DNA of 64,000 nucleotides from contig NZ_CP098747.1 of the NCBI RefSeq assembly GCF_023746535.1, positions 1,944,501-2,008,500 of the forward strand, written 5' to 3'. This DNA comes from Sneathiella marina. GTDB lineage: Bacteria > Pseudomonadota > Alphaproteobacteria > Sneathiellales > Sneathiellaceae. A program made the translations under genes and the position numbers. Below, one piece after another: positions 50,339 through 58,974 of this stretch (positions are counted from its first letter, which is position 1; every line of letters begins with the position of its first letter). The notes beneath the pieces are model-generated. The model did no database searches, was not told the DNA's origin, and saw nothing but the letters and a program-made list of their open reading frames with translations.

Positions 50339-50354
50339 TTGACCATTTGGTCAG
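50339..50354. promoter_or_regulatory. RutR-type operator 1 (TGACCA-NN-TGGTCA)
   Basis: TTGACCATTTGGTCAG is a perfect TGACCA / TGGTCA palindrome with two-base spacer. It matches the E. coli RutR consensus TTGACCA-NN-TGGTCAA at all but the last base. It lies in the divergent rutR-preT region, about 80 bases before preT. Confidence 0.85.
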
Positions 50355-50434
50355 TTTTTAGTTATGGTTTTGGCAACAAGGGAATGTCCAAAAAAATAAA
50401 AAGTGATTTTGGGCAACAACAGGGGAAAAGACTT

Positions 50435-51775
50435 ATGAGCGATATCGCTGTCGGACGGCTGTCCGATGAAGAGTTGGCGCAAAATTTTTCTGATATGTAT
50501 CCGCGACTTGACCGAAAGACAGCGCTGATTGAAGCCAGCCGCTGTTACTTCTGTTATGACGCGCCCTGCATGGAGGCTTGCCCGACGGGAATCGATATTC
50601 CCAATTTTATCCGGAAAATTTCAACGGATAATGTGCGGGGCTCCGCCCTGGATATTCTCGATGAAAATATCATGGGAGGCGCTTGTGCCCGTGTTTGCCC
50701 AACAGAGGTTCTCTGCGAAGGGGCCTGCGTGAGGACGGCACAGGAGAATAAGCCGGTTGTGATCGGAAAGCTCCAGCGTTACGCCACAGACTGGTTGATG
50801 GACAGCGCGGAGCAACCCTATGAAAGAGGCCCTGCGACGGGGAAAAAAATAGCCATTATCGGCGCCGGACCGGCCGGGCTTGCCGCGGCGCATCGCCTGG
50901 CTATCCTGGGTCATGAAGTGGATATATTCGAGGCCTTACCAAAATCCGGTGGCCTTAATGAATACGGCATAGCGGCCTATAAGGTGCCGGATAACTTTGC
51001 CCAGAAGGAAGTGGATTTTATCCTCGGCATTGGCGGGATTACCGTTCATCATGAAAAACGGCTGGGCGAGGATATCCATCTTGGGGATTTGCGTCGTGAC
51101 TATGATGCGGTGTTTATCGGAAGCGGTCTTGGCTCTGTTCAGGCCATGGGGCTGGATAACGAACATATGGACGGTTTGTATAACGCTGTCGATTATATTG
51201 CCGACTTGCGCCAGACGGATGATTTGAGCGCTTTATTGGTTGGCCGTCATGTTGTGGTCATCGGCGGTGGCAGTACGGCAATCGATATCGCCGTGAAGAA
51301 GAAACGGCTTGGCGCGGAAAGCGTCACATTGGTTTACCGGCGTGGTGCGGCGGATATGAGCGCAACTCTGGTCGAGCAGAAATTTGCCCAGAATAACAAT
51401 GTTACCATTAAGCACTGGATGCAGCCGGTAGCCGTCAAGACAGTTGAAGACCATGTCAATGGAGTTGAGTTCGAATATACGGAACTGGATCGTGATGGAA
51501 AACTGACCGGAACAGGGGAGACAACAACGCTGCACGCAGATATGGTTTTCAAGGCCATCGGACAGGTGTTTGTTCCGGATCCTGTTACCCATGACTCGGG
51601 CCGACTGGAGCTGCAGAATAACAGAATTGTCGTTGACGAGAATTACGCGACATCCCTGGCCGGCGTCTATGCGGGCGGTGACTGCGTTGTTGATAATGTC
51701 GGATTAACCGTGGCAGCTGTTCAGGATGGCAAACAAGCTGCGAAGTCAATCAACGACTATTTGATGAATTCATAG
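50435..51775 (+). CDS. preT: NADH-dependent dihydropyrimidine dehydrogenase subunit PreT
   Basis: The protein is 446 residues from ATG 50435, with AGGGGA 8 bases upstream. Earlier in-frame starts at 50384 and a TTG inside the operator are less likely. The N-terminal region has paired Cys motifs for two [4Fe-4S] clusters (CYFCYDAPCMEACPTGID; GGACARVCPTEVLCEGAC). FAD- and NAD-binding motifs follow (KIAIIGAGPAGLAAAHRLAILGHEV and HVVVIGGGSTAIDIAVKK). It passes NADH electrons through FAD and Fe-S centres to PreA. The two genes lie 17 bases apart and encode one uracil/thymine reductase. Confidence 0.94.
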   Translation: MSDIAVGRLSDEELAQNFSDMYPRLDRKTALIEASRCYFCYDAPCMEACPTGIDIPNFIRKISTDNVRGSALDILDENIMGGACARVCPTEVLCEGACVRTAQENKPVVIGKLQRYATDWLMDSAEQPYERGPATGKKIAIIGAGPAGLAAAHRLAILGHEVDIFEALPKSGGLNEYGIAAYKVPDNFAQKEVDFILGIGGITVHHEKRLGEDIHLGDLRRDYDAVFIGSGLGSVQAMGLDNEHMDGLYNAVDYIADLRQTDDLSALLVGRHVVVIGGGSTAIDIAVKKKRLGAESVTLVYRRGAADMSATLVEQKFAQNNNVTIKHWMQPVAVKTVEDHVNGVEFEYTELDRDGKLTGTGETTTLHADMVFKAIGQVFVPDPVTHDSGRLELQNNRIVVDENYATSLAGVYAGGDCVVDNVGLTVAAVQDGKQAAKSINDYLMNS

Positions 51776-51792
51776 GGGCGGAGACGGATAGA

Positions 51793-53067
51793 ATGGCTGA
51801 TTTAACATATAATTTCGCTGGAATTAAAACTCCGAATCCTTTCTGGCTGGCCAGTGCGCCGCCAACGGACAAGGAATATAACGTCGTGCGCGCATTTGAA
51901 GCGGGCTGGGGCGGTGTGGTCTGGAAAACACTTGGTGAAGACCCGCCGGTGGTAAATGTGTCGTCGCGCTACGGCGCCGTTAATTTCAATGGTCAGCGGA
52001 TGATGGGGTTCAACAATATAGAACTTATCACGGATCGCCCGCTGGAGGTCAATCTGGAGGAAATCACCCGGGTGAAAAAAGACTGGCCGGACCGGGCCGT
52101 TGTTGTCTCGTTAATGGTGCCCTGCGAGGAAGAGCCGTGGAAGCGGATTTTGAAAAAGGTTGACGCGACAGGAGCCGACGGGATTGAGCTGAATTTCGGC
52201 TGTCCTCACGGGATGTCTGAACGCGGTATGGGGGCTGCGGTCGGGCAGGTGCCGGAATATATCGAGATGGTCACACGCTGGTGTAAGAAATATTCCCAAC
52301 TCCCTGTAATCGTTAAGCTAACGCCGAATATAACGGATATCCGCCACGCGGCACGGGCCGCGGTCCGGGGTGGGGCGGACGCTGTCTCCCTGATCAATAC
52401 CATCAACTCCATTACCAATGTAGATCTCGATCAGATGGCTCCCATGCCGACGGTAGATGGAAAAGGAGCGCATGGTGGTTATTGCGGGCCGGCGGTAAAA
52501 CCCATCGCGCTTAATATGGTGGCGGAAATTGCCAGAGATCCGGAATGCGGGAATATTGCCATATCCGGTATTGGCGGCGTATCCGATTGGCGCGATGCGG
52601 CGGAATTCATGGCGCTCAGCTGCGGAACCGTGCAGGTTTGTACAGCGGCCATGCATTACGGCTTCAAAATCGTCGATGATATGAAAACCGGCCTTAGTAA
52701 CTGGATGGACAGTAAAGGGTATAAATCCATTGATGAGTTTCGGGCGATGGCCGTGCCAAATGTCACGGACTGGAACCAGCTCAACATGAATTACGACATC
52801 AAGGCGCGGATCAATCAGGATCTCTGCATTAAATGTGGTTTATGCCATATTTCCTGCGAAGATACATCGCATCAAGCCATAACAGCCTCTCGTGTTGACG
52901 GTGAACGTCATTACGAAGTAGTGGACAAGGAATGTGTGGGATGTAATCTGTGTATGCTGGCCTGTCCTGTCGACAATTGCATCACAATGGAAGAAGTTGA
53001 TAGTGGCAAGCCATATATGAATTGGAACCAGAACCCCCTAAACCCTTTGGCAACAGCCGCGGAATAG
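51793..53067 (+). CDS. preA: NAD-dependent dihydropyrimidine dehydrogenase subunit PreA
   Basis: The 424-residue protein has an FMN-binding dihydroorotate-dehydrogenase-like domain (WKTLGEDPPVVNVSSRYGA, FGCPHGMSERGMGAAVGQVPEYIE, KLTPNITDIRHAARAAVRGGADAVSLINTINSITN) followed by a two-[4Fe-4S] ferredoxin domain (CIKCGLCHISCEDTSHQ; CVGCNLCMLACPVDNC). It reduces uracil or thymine to the dihydro form. By eye, Val occupies the position of the catalytic Cys of mammalian dihydropyrimidine dehydrogenase (GAAVGQ versus GLACGQ). As I recall, E. coli PreA also lacks that Cys, so this is not by itself unusual. It is followed closely by the M20 hydrolase gene. Confidence 0.95.
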   Translation: MADLTYNFAGIKTPNPFWLASAPPTDKEYNVVRAFEAGWGGVVWKTLGEDPPVVNVSSRYGAVNFNGQRMMGFNNIELITDRPLEVNLEEITRVKKDWPDRAVVVSLMVPCEEEPWKRILKKVDATGADGIELNFGCPHGMSERGMGAAVGQVPEYIEMVTRWCKKYSQLPVIVKLTPNITDIRHAARAAVRGGADAVSLINTINSITNVDLDQMAPMPTVDGKGAHGGYCGPAVKPIALNMVAEIARDPECGNIAISGIGGVSDWRDAAEFMALSCGTVQVCTAAMHYGFKIVDDMKTGLSNWMDSKGYKSIDEFRAMAVPNVTDWNQLNMNYDIKARINQDLCIKCGLCHISCEDTSHQAITASRVDGERHYEVVDKECVGCNLCMLACPVDNCITMEEVDSGKPYMNWNQNPLNPLATAAE

Positions 53068-53081
53068 AGACGGAAATAAAC

Positions 53082-54317
53082 ATGCAGAATATGAATGTGA
53101 AAGGCGACCGCCTTTGGGAAAGCCTGATGGAAATGGCAAAAATCGGTGCGACGGAAAAAGGCGGATGCTGCCGTCTGGCGCTGACGGACCTTGATCGTGA
53201 AGGCCGGGATTTGTTTTCTGAGTGGTGTAAGGATGCGGGCTGTACCATCAAAGTTGATAAAATGGGCAATATATTTGCGCGCCGGGCCGGAACAAATGAT
53301 GATCTTGCCCCCGTGATGACAGGGTCTCATCTGGATACCCAACCCACAGGCGGCAAATATGATGGCGTATTTGGAGTTCTCGCCGGACTGGAAGTCTTGC
53401 GGACGTTAAATGACTTTGACGTGAAAACAGAGCATCCGGTTGAGGTTGCCGTCTGGACCAACGAGGAAGGCTCGCGCTTTGCCCCGGCCATGGTCGCCTC
53501 AGGTGTCTTTGCCGGCGTTTTTGATCTTGAATATGGCCTCAGTCGTGCAGATCTTGACGGCAAGACCATGGGCGAAGAACTTGATCGCATCGGATATGCC
53601 GGAACCGAAGAGGTAGGCGGGCGTGAGATCAAAGCCTTTTTCGAAGCGCATATTGAACAGGGCCCGATCCTGGAGCATGAGGAGAAAACCATCGGCGTAG
53701 TGATGGGCGCCCAGGGACAACGCTGGTACGAAGTTACCGTAACCGGGCAGGAAGCTCATGCCGGACCGACCCCGATGGCCCGCCGCAAAGACGCCCTTGT
53801 CGCGGCGTCCAAGATGGTCACGGAAGTCAATCGAATTGGCCTGGATAATCAACCTTTCGCCTGTGCAACGGTCGGTCTGCTGCAATCCAGCCCGAATTCC
53901 CGCAATACAATACCGGGTTCGGTATTTTTCACGGTTGATTTCCGTCATCCGAAAGACGAGATTTTGAGCAAGATGGATGCTGAACTCCGGGCTTTTTGCA
54001 AGAAAACAGCGGAAGATGGTGGCTTTGAAATGGAATTTGAAGAAATCTGGTATTCACCACCAGTTGAGTTCGATGATGCCTGCGTAAAAGCGGTTCGAAA
54101 CGGTGCGGATACAGCTGGCTACGGTAATATGGATATAATTTCCGGTGCCGGTCACGATGCCTGCTATATCAGCCGCGTCGCGCCAACGGGAATGATTTTT
54201 GTTCCCTGTGAGAACGGGATTAGTCATAACGAGGAAGAAGAGGCGACACCGGAAGATCTCGCCGCCGGATGCAATGTTCTTTTGCATGCGATAGTTGAGC
54301 GCGCCAACATTGCCTGA
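53082..54317 (+). CDS. M20-family N-carbamoyl amino acid / ureidopropionate amidohydrolase
   Basis: The protein is 411 residues from ATG 53082. Zinc-site motifs of the AllC/HyuC/PydC group are clear: TGSHLDTQPTGGKYDGVFGVLAG (His, Asp), NEEGSRFAPAM (Glu), AHIEQGPILE (His) and the C-terminal GHDACYISRVAPTGMIFVPCENGISHNEEE (His). It hydrolyses N-carbamoyl compounds, possibly N-carbamoyl-beta-alanine or N-carbamoyl amino acids. A second enzyme for the same step, of nitrilase type, is encoded at 61587. Its stop is separated from the ABC ATPase ATG by one base. Confidence 0.9.
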   Translation: MQNMNVKGDRLWESLMEMAKIGATEKGGCCRLALTDLDREGRDLFSEWCKDAGCTIKVDKMGNIFARRAGTNDDLAPVMTGSHLDTQPTGGKYDGVFGVLAGLEVLRTLNDFDVKTEHPVEVAVWTNEEGSRFAPAMVASGVFAGVFDLEYGLSRADLDGKTMGEELDRIGYAGTEEVGGREIKAFFEAHIEQGPILEHEEKTIGVVMGAQGQRWYEVTVTGQEAHAGPTPMARRKDALVAASKMVTEVNRIGLDNQPFACATVGLLQSSPNSRNTIPGSVFFTVDFRHPKDEILSKMDAELRAFCKKTAEDGGFEMEFEEIWYSPPVEFDDACVKAVRNGADTAGYGNMDIISGAGHDACYISRVAPTGMIFVPCENGISHNEEEEATPEDLAAGCNVLLHAIVERANIA

Positions 54318-54318
54318 G

Positions 54319-55104
54319 ATGTCTACAGATGCCGTCGTTGAGATCAAAAAACTCAACCTGATCTTTCCGGCACCGGACGCGCCGGTTCACGCATTGTCGG
54401 ATATCGACCTGAAACTGGATGCCGGCGACTTTGTCTCCTTCATCGGACCTTCCGGTTGCGGGAAAACCACGCTCATGCGGGTTATCGCTGATCTGGAAAC
54501 ACCGACGGATGGCCATATTTCAGTGAACGGCTTGTCCCCTGAGGAAGCCCGGAAAAACCGGGCGTATGGATATGTCTTTCAGGCGCCCGCTTTGTATCCC
54601 TGGCGGACCGTTCAAAAGAATATCATGTTACCTTTGGAAATCATGGGCTTATCGAAGCAAGAACAGCGAGAGCGGGCGGAGAAAAACCTGGCGCTTGTCA
54701 ATCTGGAAGGGTTTGAGAAAAAATTTCCGTGGCAGCTTTCCGGCGGGATGCAGCAACGGGTTTCCATAGCCAGGGCATTGGCGGTTGAGCCGGATCTCCT
54801 GCTGATGGATGAGCCTTTTGGTGCCCTTGACGAGATTACACGGGATCATTTGAATGAGCAGCTTTTAAAACTCTGGAATCAAACACAAAAGACCGTTGTC
54901 TTCGTGACCCATTCCATTCCCGAAGCCGTCTTTTTATCGTCGAAAATTGTTGTCATGTCGCCGCGGCCCGGCAAGATCATTGATATCATAGATAGCGGCC
55001 TGCCGCGGGATCGAACTCTCGATATTCGGGAAACCCCGGAATTTCTCGAAATTTCCCACCGGGTGCGAGAAGGGCTGAGATCGGGGCATTCCTACGATGA
55101 CTGA
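54319..55104 (+). CDS. ABC transporter ATPase, NitT/TauT type
   Basis: The protein is 261 residues from ATG 54319. Walker A GPSGCGKTT, Q-loop FQAPALYPWRTV, signature LSGGMQQRVSIARAL, Walker B LLLMDEPFGALDE and H-loop FVTHSIPEAVFL identify the SsuB/TauB/NrtD-like importer ATPases. The SBP and two permeases encoded after it complete an importer. Operon position suggests pyrimidines or their degradation products as substrate. Confidence 0.93.
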   Translation: MSTDAVVEIKKLNLIFPAPDAPVHALSDIDLKLDAGDFVSFIGPSGCGKTTLMRVIADLETPTDGHISVNGLSPEEARKNRAYGYVFQAPALYPWRTVQKNIMLPLEIMGLSKQEQRERAEKNLALVNLEGFEKKFPWQLSGGMQQRVSIARALAVEPDLLLMDEPFGALDEITRDHLNEQLLKLWNQTQKTVVFVTHSIPEAVFLSSKIVVMSPRPGKIIDIIDSGLPRDRTLDIRETPEFLEISHRVREGLRSGHSYDD

Positions 55105-56011
55105 TCAGCAGACAGGAACGAAACCCAGCCATTGGGGTCGGCTCTATAACGGCCAGATACTTCCTGTCGTAACGGTCATTCTGGCGATTATCGTGATCTG
55201 GTATGCGGGCGCTGTTTATATGAACTCCGAACGGTTGATCGACGGATATGAACGGTCGAAAACCGACTGGGAATTTTCAGATCTGGTTGAAGATTCCTGG
55301 TCCATGGAACGGCCGATCCTGCCGGCTCCTCAACAGATTATTGAGGAACTGGACAACACCATCATTGACAAGAAAATCACCTCGAAACGCAGCCTGGTTT
55401 TTCATGCCTGGATAACGTTGTCATCGACATTGCTGGGATTTGCCTTTGGGACGTTACTCGGCATTGTTCTCGCGGTCGGGATTGTCCATGTCAAAACACT
55501 GGACCGCAGCCTGATGCCGTGGGTTATTGCGTCACAAACCATTCCAATCCTGGCCATTGCTCCCATGATCATTGTCGTGTTGGGCCATCTGGGCCTGACC
55601 GGGCTGGTCCCCAAAGCCATCATTTCCATGTATCTATGTTTCTTTCCCATTACCATTGGAATGGTCAAGGGATTGAGATCGCCGGACATACTGCAGCTTG
55701 ACCTGATGAAGACTTATAGCGCGTCGAATAATGATGTTTTTTGGAAATTACGCATTCCAGCCTCCATTCCGTATCTCTTTACAAGTTTGAAAGTTGCCGT
55801 GGCCATCAGTCTGGTGGGGGCCATTGTTGCCGAACTGCCAACGGGCGCGGTACAAGGTCTTGGGGCTCGCTTGCTGGCGGGGTCCTATTATGGGCAAACC
55901 ATCCAGATCTGGTCGGCGCTTGTGGTGGCATCTGTGCTGGGAATGGTGCTTGTCTGGGCCGTCGGGATTGCTGAAAAGCTGACGCTGCGCCGGATGGGAG
56001 GGCAGAGCTGA
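55097..56011 (+). CDS. ABC transporter permease, NitT/TauT type (subunit 1)
   Basis: The 304-residue permease overlaps the ATPase gene end by 8 bases. After one N-terminal helix (QILPVVTVILAIIVIWYAGAVYM), a periplasmic segment is followed by the BPD_transp_1 domain with the EAA-like loop (ISMYLCFFPITIGMVKGLRSPDILQLDLMKTYSASNNDVFWKLRIPASIPYLFTSLK). Its stop overlaps the next start (TGATG). Confidence 0.92.
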   Translation: MTDQQTGTKPSHWGRLYNGQILPVVTVILAIIVIWYAGAVYMNSERLIDGYERSKTDWEFSDLVEDSWSMERPILPAPQQIIEELDNTIIDKKITSKRSLVFHAWITLSSTLLGFAFGTLLGIVLAVGIVHVKTLDRSLMPWVIASQTIPILAIAPMIIVVLGHLGLTGLVPKAIISMYLCFFPITIGMVKGLRSPDILQLDLMKTYSASNNDVFWKLRIPASIPYLFTSLKVAVAISLVGAIVAELPTGAVQGLGARLLAGSYYGQTIQIWSALVVASVLGMVLVWAVGIAEKLTLRRMGGQS

Positions 56012-57138
56012 TGGCGGGCCGTTATGATCCTGTCCTGATTATATTTATGGGCTTTTCCCTTGTCTCTTTCTGGTTTCCTGTCGGGCATGATGGCAATGAC
56101 TCCGTCACCTGGTGGTTCGACATTCGGGCCGGTGCATTGGTTGCCGCGTCTGTCCTGATTGCGGGGATACAACTTTATTTTCGGGTAACAAACTTAACAT
56201 TTGCCCTGTTTGTCACACTTGCCTTGATCCTGGGTGTAATGGCGCCACTTTTAGCCATCGATACTCTCCGAACTGATGGCTATGAGGCAATCGGGCTGTG
56301 GATTTATGTTGCAGGACTTGGATTTCTGGCCTGGCGGGCGATGGCTATGTTGTCAAAAGCGGCGGAGTTTAACCGGCTGATTTCCTTTGCTGTACCGGCC
56401 CTGTTCGGGCTCTGGCTGCTATATTTATGGCAGGTGGTCACTACGGGCTTTGGCGTGCCGTCGGTTCTGTTGCCATCGCCCGGGCAAATCGGTGACGCCA
56501 TCGCGGCTAATGGTGAGACACTCTATGCGGATTTCTATCAGACAGTGATCAAGTCGGTGCTATCGGGGTTCGTGTTCGGCTGTGGATCGGGTTTTCTTGT
56601 GGCCATTCTGGTTGATCGGATTCCCTTTATGCAGCGTGGTCTGTTGCCCTTGGGCTCACTTGTCAGTGCCGTGCCGATCGTCGGGATCGCGCCGATCATG
56701 GTGATGTGGTTCGGGTTCGATTGGGAATCCAAAGCGGCTGTTATTGTCGTCATGACCTTTTTTCCCATGCTGATCAACACTCTTGCCGGATTGCAGGCAA
56801 CGGGAAAGATCGAGAAAGATCTGATGCGGTCCTACGCTGCGGGTTACTGGCAGACGCTTTTCTTTGTCCGCTTGCCAAACGCGCTTCCCTTTATTTTCAA
56901 TGCGCTTAAAATAAACTCAACACTGGCAATGATTGGCGCCATTGTCGCAGAGTTTTTTGGCACGCCGATTGTCGGCATGGGGTTCCGGATTTCAACGGAA
57001 GTTGGCCGCATGAATGTCGATATCGTATGGGCAACCATTGCCGTCGCCGCCGTCGTTGGTTCCGTATTTTATGGCCTGCTGGCCTTGTTTGAGAAGAGAC
57101 TGACCTTTTGGCACGCTTCTTACCGGCGGGCTAGATAA
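56011..57138 (+). CDS. ABC transporter permease, NitT/TauT type (subunit 2, extended N-terminus)
   Basis: The 375-residue permease carries an unusually long N-terminal membrane part (about four to five helices, residues 1-135) before the permease domain with the loop FFPMLINTLAGLQATGKIEKDLMRSYAAGYWQTLFFVRLPNALPFIFNALK. It forms the channel as a heterodimer with the preceding subunit. It overlaps the previous gene by one base. Confidence 0.92.
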   Translation: MAGRYDPVLIIFMGFSLVSFWFPVGHDGNDSVTWWFDIRAGALVAASVLIAGIQLYFRVTNLTFALFVTLALILGVMAPLLAIDTLRTDGYEAIGLWIYVAGLGFLAWRAMAMLSKAAEFNRLISFAVPALFGLWLLYLWQVVTTGFGVPSVLLPSPGQIGDAIAANGETLYADFYQTVIKSVLSGFVFGCGSGFLVAILVDRIPFMQRGLLPLGSLVSAVPIVGIAPIMVMWFGFDWESKAAVIVVMTFFPMLINTLAGLQATGKIEKDLMRSYAAGYWQTLFFVRLPNALPFIFNALKINSTLAMIGAIVAEFFGTPIVGMGFRISTEVGRMNVDIVWATIAVAAVVGSVFYGLLALFEKRLTFWHASYRRAR

Positions 57139-57198
57139 ACTGGGAATAGATAAGAAGAAACGATAATAAGTAGAACGTTAAACAGGAGAGGAAGAGAA

Positions 57199-58191
57199 AT
57201 GAAGAAACTAACCTTACTCGCCACTGCCGCCATATTTGGTGCCATGGCCATGTCCGCGCAGGCGGCCGATAAACTGACCTTGCAGCTGAAATGGGTAACA
57301 CAAGCCCAGTTTGCAGGCTATTACGTGGCGAAGGATAAAGGCTTCTACAAAGATGCCGATCTGGAAGTCACCATTAAACCTGGCGGACCTGATGTGGCCC
57401 CTTCGCAAGTGATTGCCGGTGGCGGCGCTGATGTTGTCATTGACTGGATGCCGGCTGCTCTGGCCACCCGTGAAAAAGGCGTTCCGCTGGTCAATATCTC
57501 GCAGGTCTTTGCAAAATCCGGCATGATGCTGACGTGTCGTAAAGACATGGGCGTGAAAACAGCCAACGACTTTAAAGGCAAGACCTTGGGTGTTTGGTTC
57601 TTCGGCAACGAATATCCGTTCCTGTCCTGGATGGATACGCTTGGGTTTTCAACTTCCGGCTCAAACCCGGATATCACGGTTCTGAAACAGGGCTTTAACG
57701 TTGATCCGATCTTGCAGAAGCAGGCCGCTTGTGTTTCTACAATGACTTATAACGAATACTGGCAGGTCCTGGATGCAGGTCTGACCCCGGAAGAATTGAC
57801 CGTGTTCAAATATGAAGAGCAGGGCGTCGCGACGCTTGAAGACGGTCTTTATGTGATGGAAGACAGCCTCAAAGATGATGCTATGGTCGACAAGCTGTCC
57901 CGTTTCGTTGCTGCATCCCTGAAAGGCTGGGAATACGCGGTTGCCAATCCGGATGAAGCGGCCGACATCGTTCTTGAAAATGATGCCACTGGTGCCCAGA
58001 CCGAGAAGCATCAACGCCGTATGATGCGGGAAATTGCCAAACTTGTCGGAACTAACAAAGTTGGCCGTCTGGACGAAGCAGCCTATCAGCGGACTGTGGA
58101 TATTCTGATGTCCGGTAAATCCGATGTGGTGATCGCCAAGAAACCGGAAGGTGCCTATACCCAGATGATTTGGGAACGCGCTCAAAACTAA
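57199..58191 (+). CDS. ABC transporter substrate-binding protein, NMT1/THI5-like
   Basis: The 330-residue protein has a signal peptide (KKLTLLATAAIFGAMAMSAQAA). NMT1/THI5-type motifs follow (LQLKWVTQAQFAGYYVAKDKGFYKDADLEVTIKPGGPDVAPSQVIAGGGADVVIDWMPA). Proteins of this type bind pyrimidine-like ligands such as thiamine precursors. In this operon a uracil-, thymine- or hydropyrimidine-type ligand is the best inference. AGGAGAGGAAGAGAA precedes the ATG, and a strong terminator follows the gene. Confidence 0.92.
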   Translation: MKKLTLLATAAIFGAMAMSAQAADKLTLQLKWVTQAQFAGYYVAKDKGFYKDADLEVTIKPGGPDVAPSQVIAGGGADVVIDWMPAALATREKGVPLVNISQVFAKSGMMLTCRKDMGVKTANDFKGKTLGVWFFGNEYPFLSWMDTLGFSTSGSNPDITVLKQGFNVDPILQKQAACVSTMTYNEYWQVLDAGLTPEELTVFKYEEQGVATLEDGLYVMEDSLKDDAMVDKLSRFVAASLKGWEYAVANPDEAADIVLENDATGAQTEKHQRRMMREIAKLVGTNKVGRLDEAAYQRTVDILMSGKSDVVIAKKPEGAYTQMIWERAQN

Positions 58192-58207
58192 ACACATTTT
58201 TGTTGCG

Positions 58208-58237
58208 AAAAAGGGAAGGGAAACCTTCCCTTTTTTT
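58208..58237 (+). terminator. Intrinsic terminator of the pyrimidine uptake operon
   Basis: AAAAAGGGAAGG / CCTTCCCTTTTT stem with a GAAA tetraloop, closed by seven T, lies about 16 bases after the binding-protein gene. Confidence 0.9.
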
Positions 58238-58281
58238 ATGTCCTATGGCTTAATCCTTGAAAAGCAGTGAAAGGACAGCAT

Positions 58282-58950
58282 ATGGATCACTCGGCAACCG
58301 CTAAATCTCCCAATTTTCTAAATCCGGACATTCCCGCCAACCTGCCGTTGCTGGATGTGCCTGTGGTCGTCGCCACCGACGAAAGCCTGAAAGGATATGG
58401 CTGTCTGGTGTCGGATTATGAGAATTTTGAAATTGAAATTGTCACCTGGCCGCTCACCGGACGCCGGCGGGTAGATGAGGGGACCGGCAATCAGGGGGGT
58501 ACCGCCGAAGGCATTTTCGAATTTTGGTGGGAAGGGGATGTTTTATGGGGCCGTAATAATGCCATTCACGATACCTATGTGCTTGGCTGGTGTTGTGATC
58601 CGAGCGAGGCTGATTCCAAAAACACCGAAAGCGAACGGGATCAAGTCCTGCTCTGGCATGCCAATTATCATCCGGATGGCGGGCAACTATTCTATTCATT
58701 GGATGGAACGCCCTTCATGGTGCCTCTTGCGCTGCCAGGAGATAATGTAAGCCCCGAAGATTTTGTCAGCTTCTATTGTGATGGAACGCAAGCCCTGTAT
58801 ATCCACCCTAATATCTGGCATGAAGGTGTCTTTCCCATTGGCGATAAAGGACAGTTTTTCGACAAGCAGGGAAAAGTACATGGCCGTGTTTCCGCCAATT
58901 TCGCGGAAGAATTCGGTACCTTGTTACGGGTTCCCCTTAAAGCGCCATAG
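58282..58950 (+). CDS. Ureidoglycolate lyase-like protein
   Basis: The protein is 222 residues from ATG 58282 with AAAGGA 6 bases upstream (an in-frame GTG at 58267 is weaker). The sequence has a cupin-like layout similar to the AllA/ureidoglycolate lyase family, with GTAEGIFEFWWEGDVLWGRNNAIHDTYVLGW and the C-terminal ALYIHPNIWHEGVFP that resembles the metal-binding WHxGxxP segment. True AllA acts in purine (allantoin) breakdown, which is absent here. In this locus it probably handles a ureido acid from pyrimidine breakdown or is a related binding protein; no activity can be assigned. Confidence 0.72.
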   Translation: MDHSATAKSPNFLNPDIPANLPLLDVPVVVATDESLKGYGCLVSDYENFEIEIVTWPLTGRRRVDEGTGNQGGTAEGIFEFWWEGDVLWGRNNAIHDTYVLGWCCDPSEADSKNTESERDQVLLWHANYHPDGGQLFYSLDGTPFMVPLALPGDNVSPEDFVSFYCDGTQALYIHPNIWHEGVFPIGDKGQFFDKQGKVHGRVSANFAEEFGTLLRVPLKAP

Positions 58951-58974
58951 GATTTCCGGAAAGACCGTATTCCA

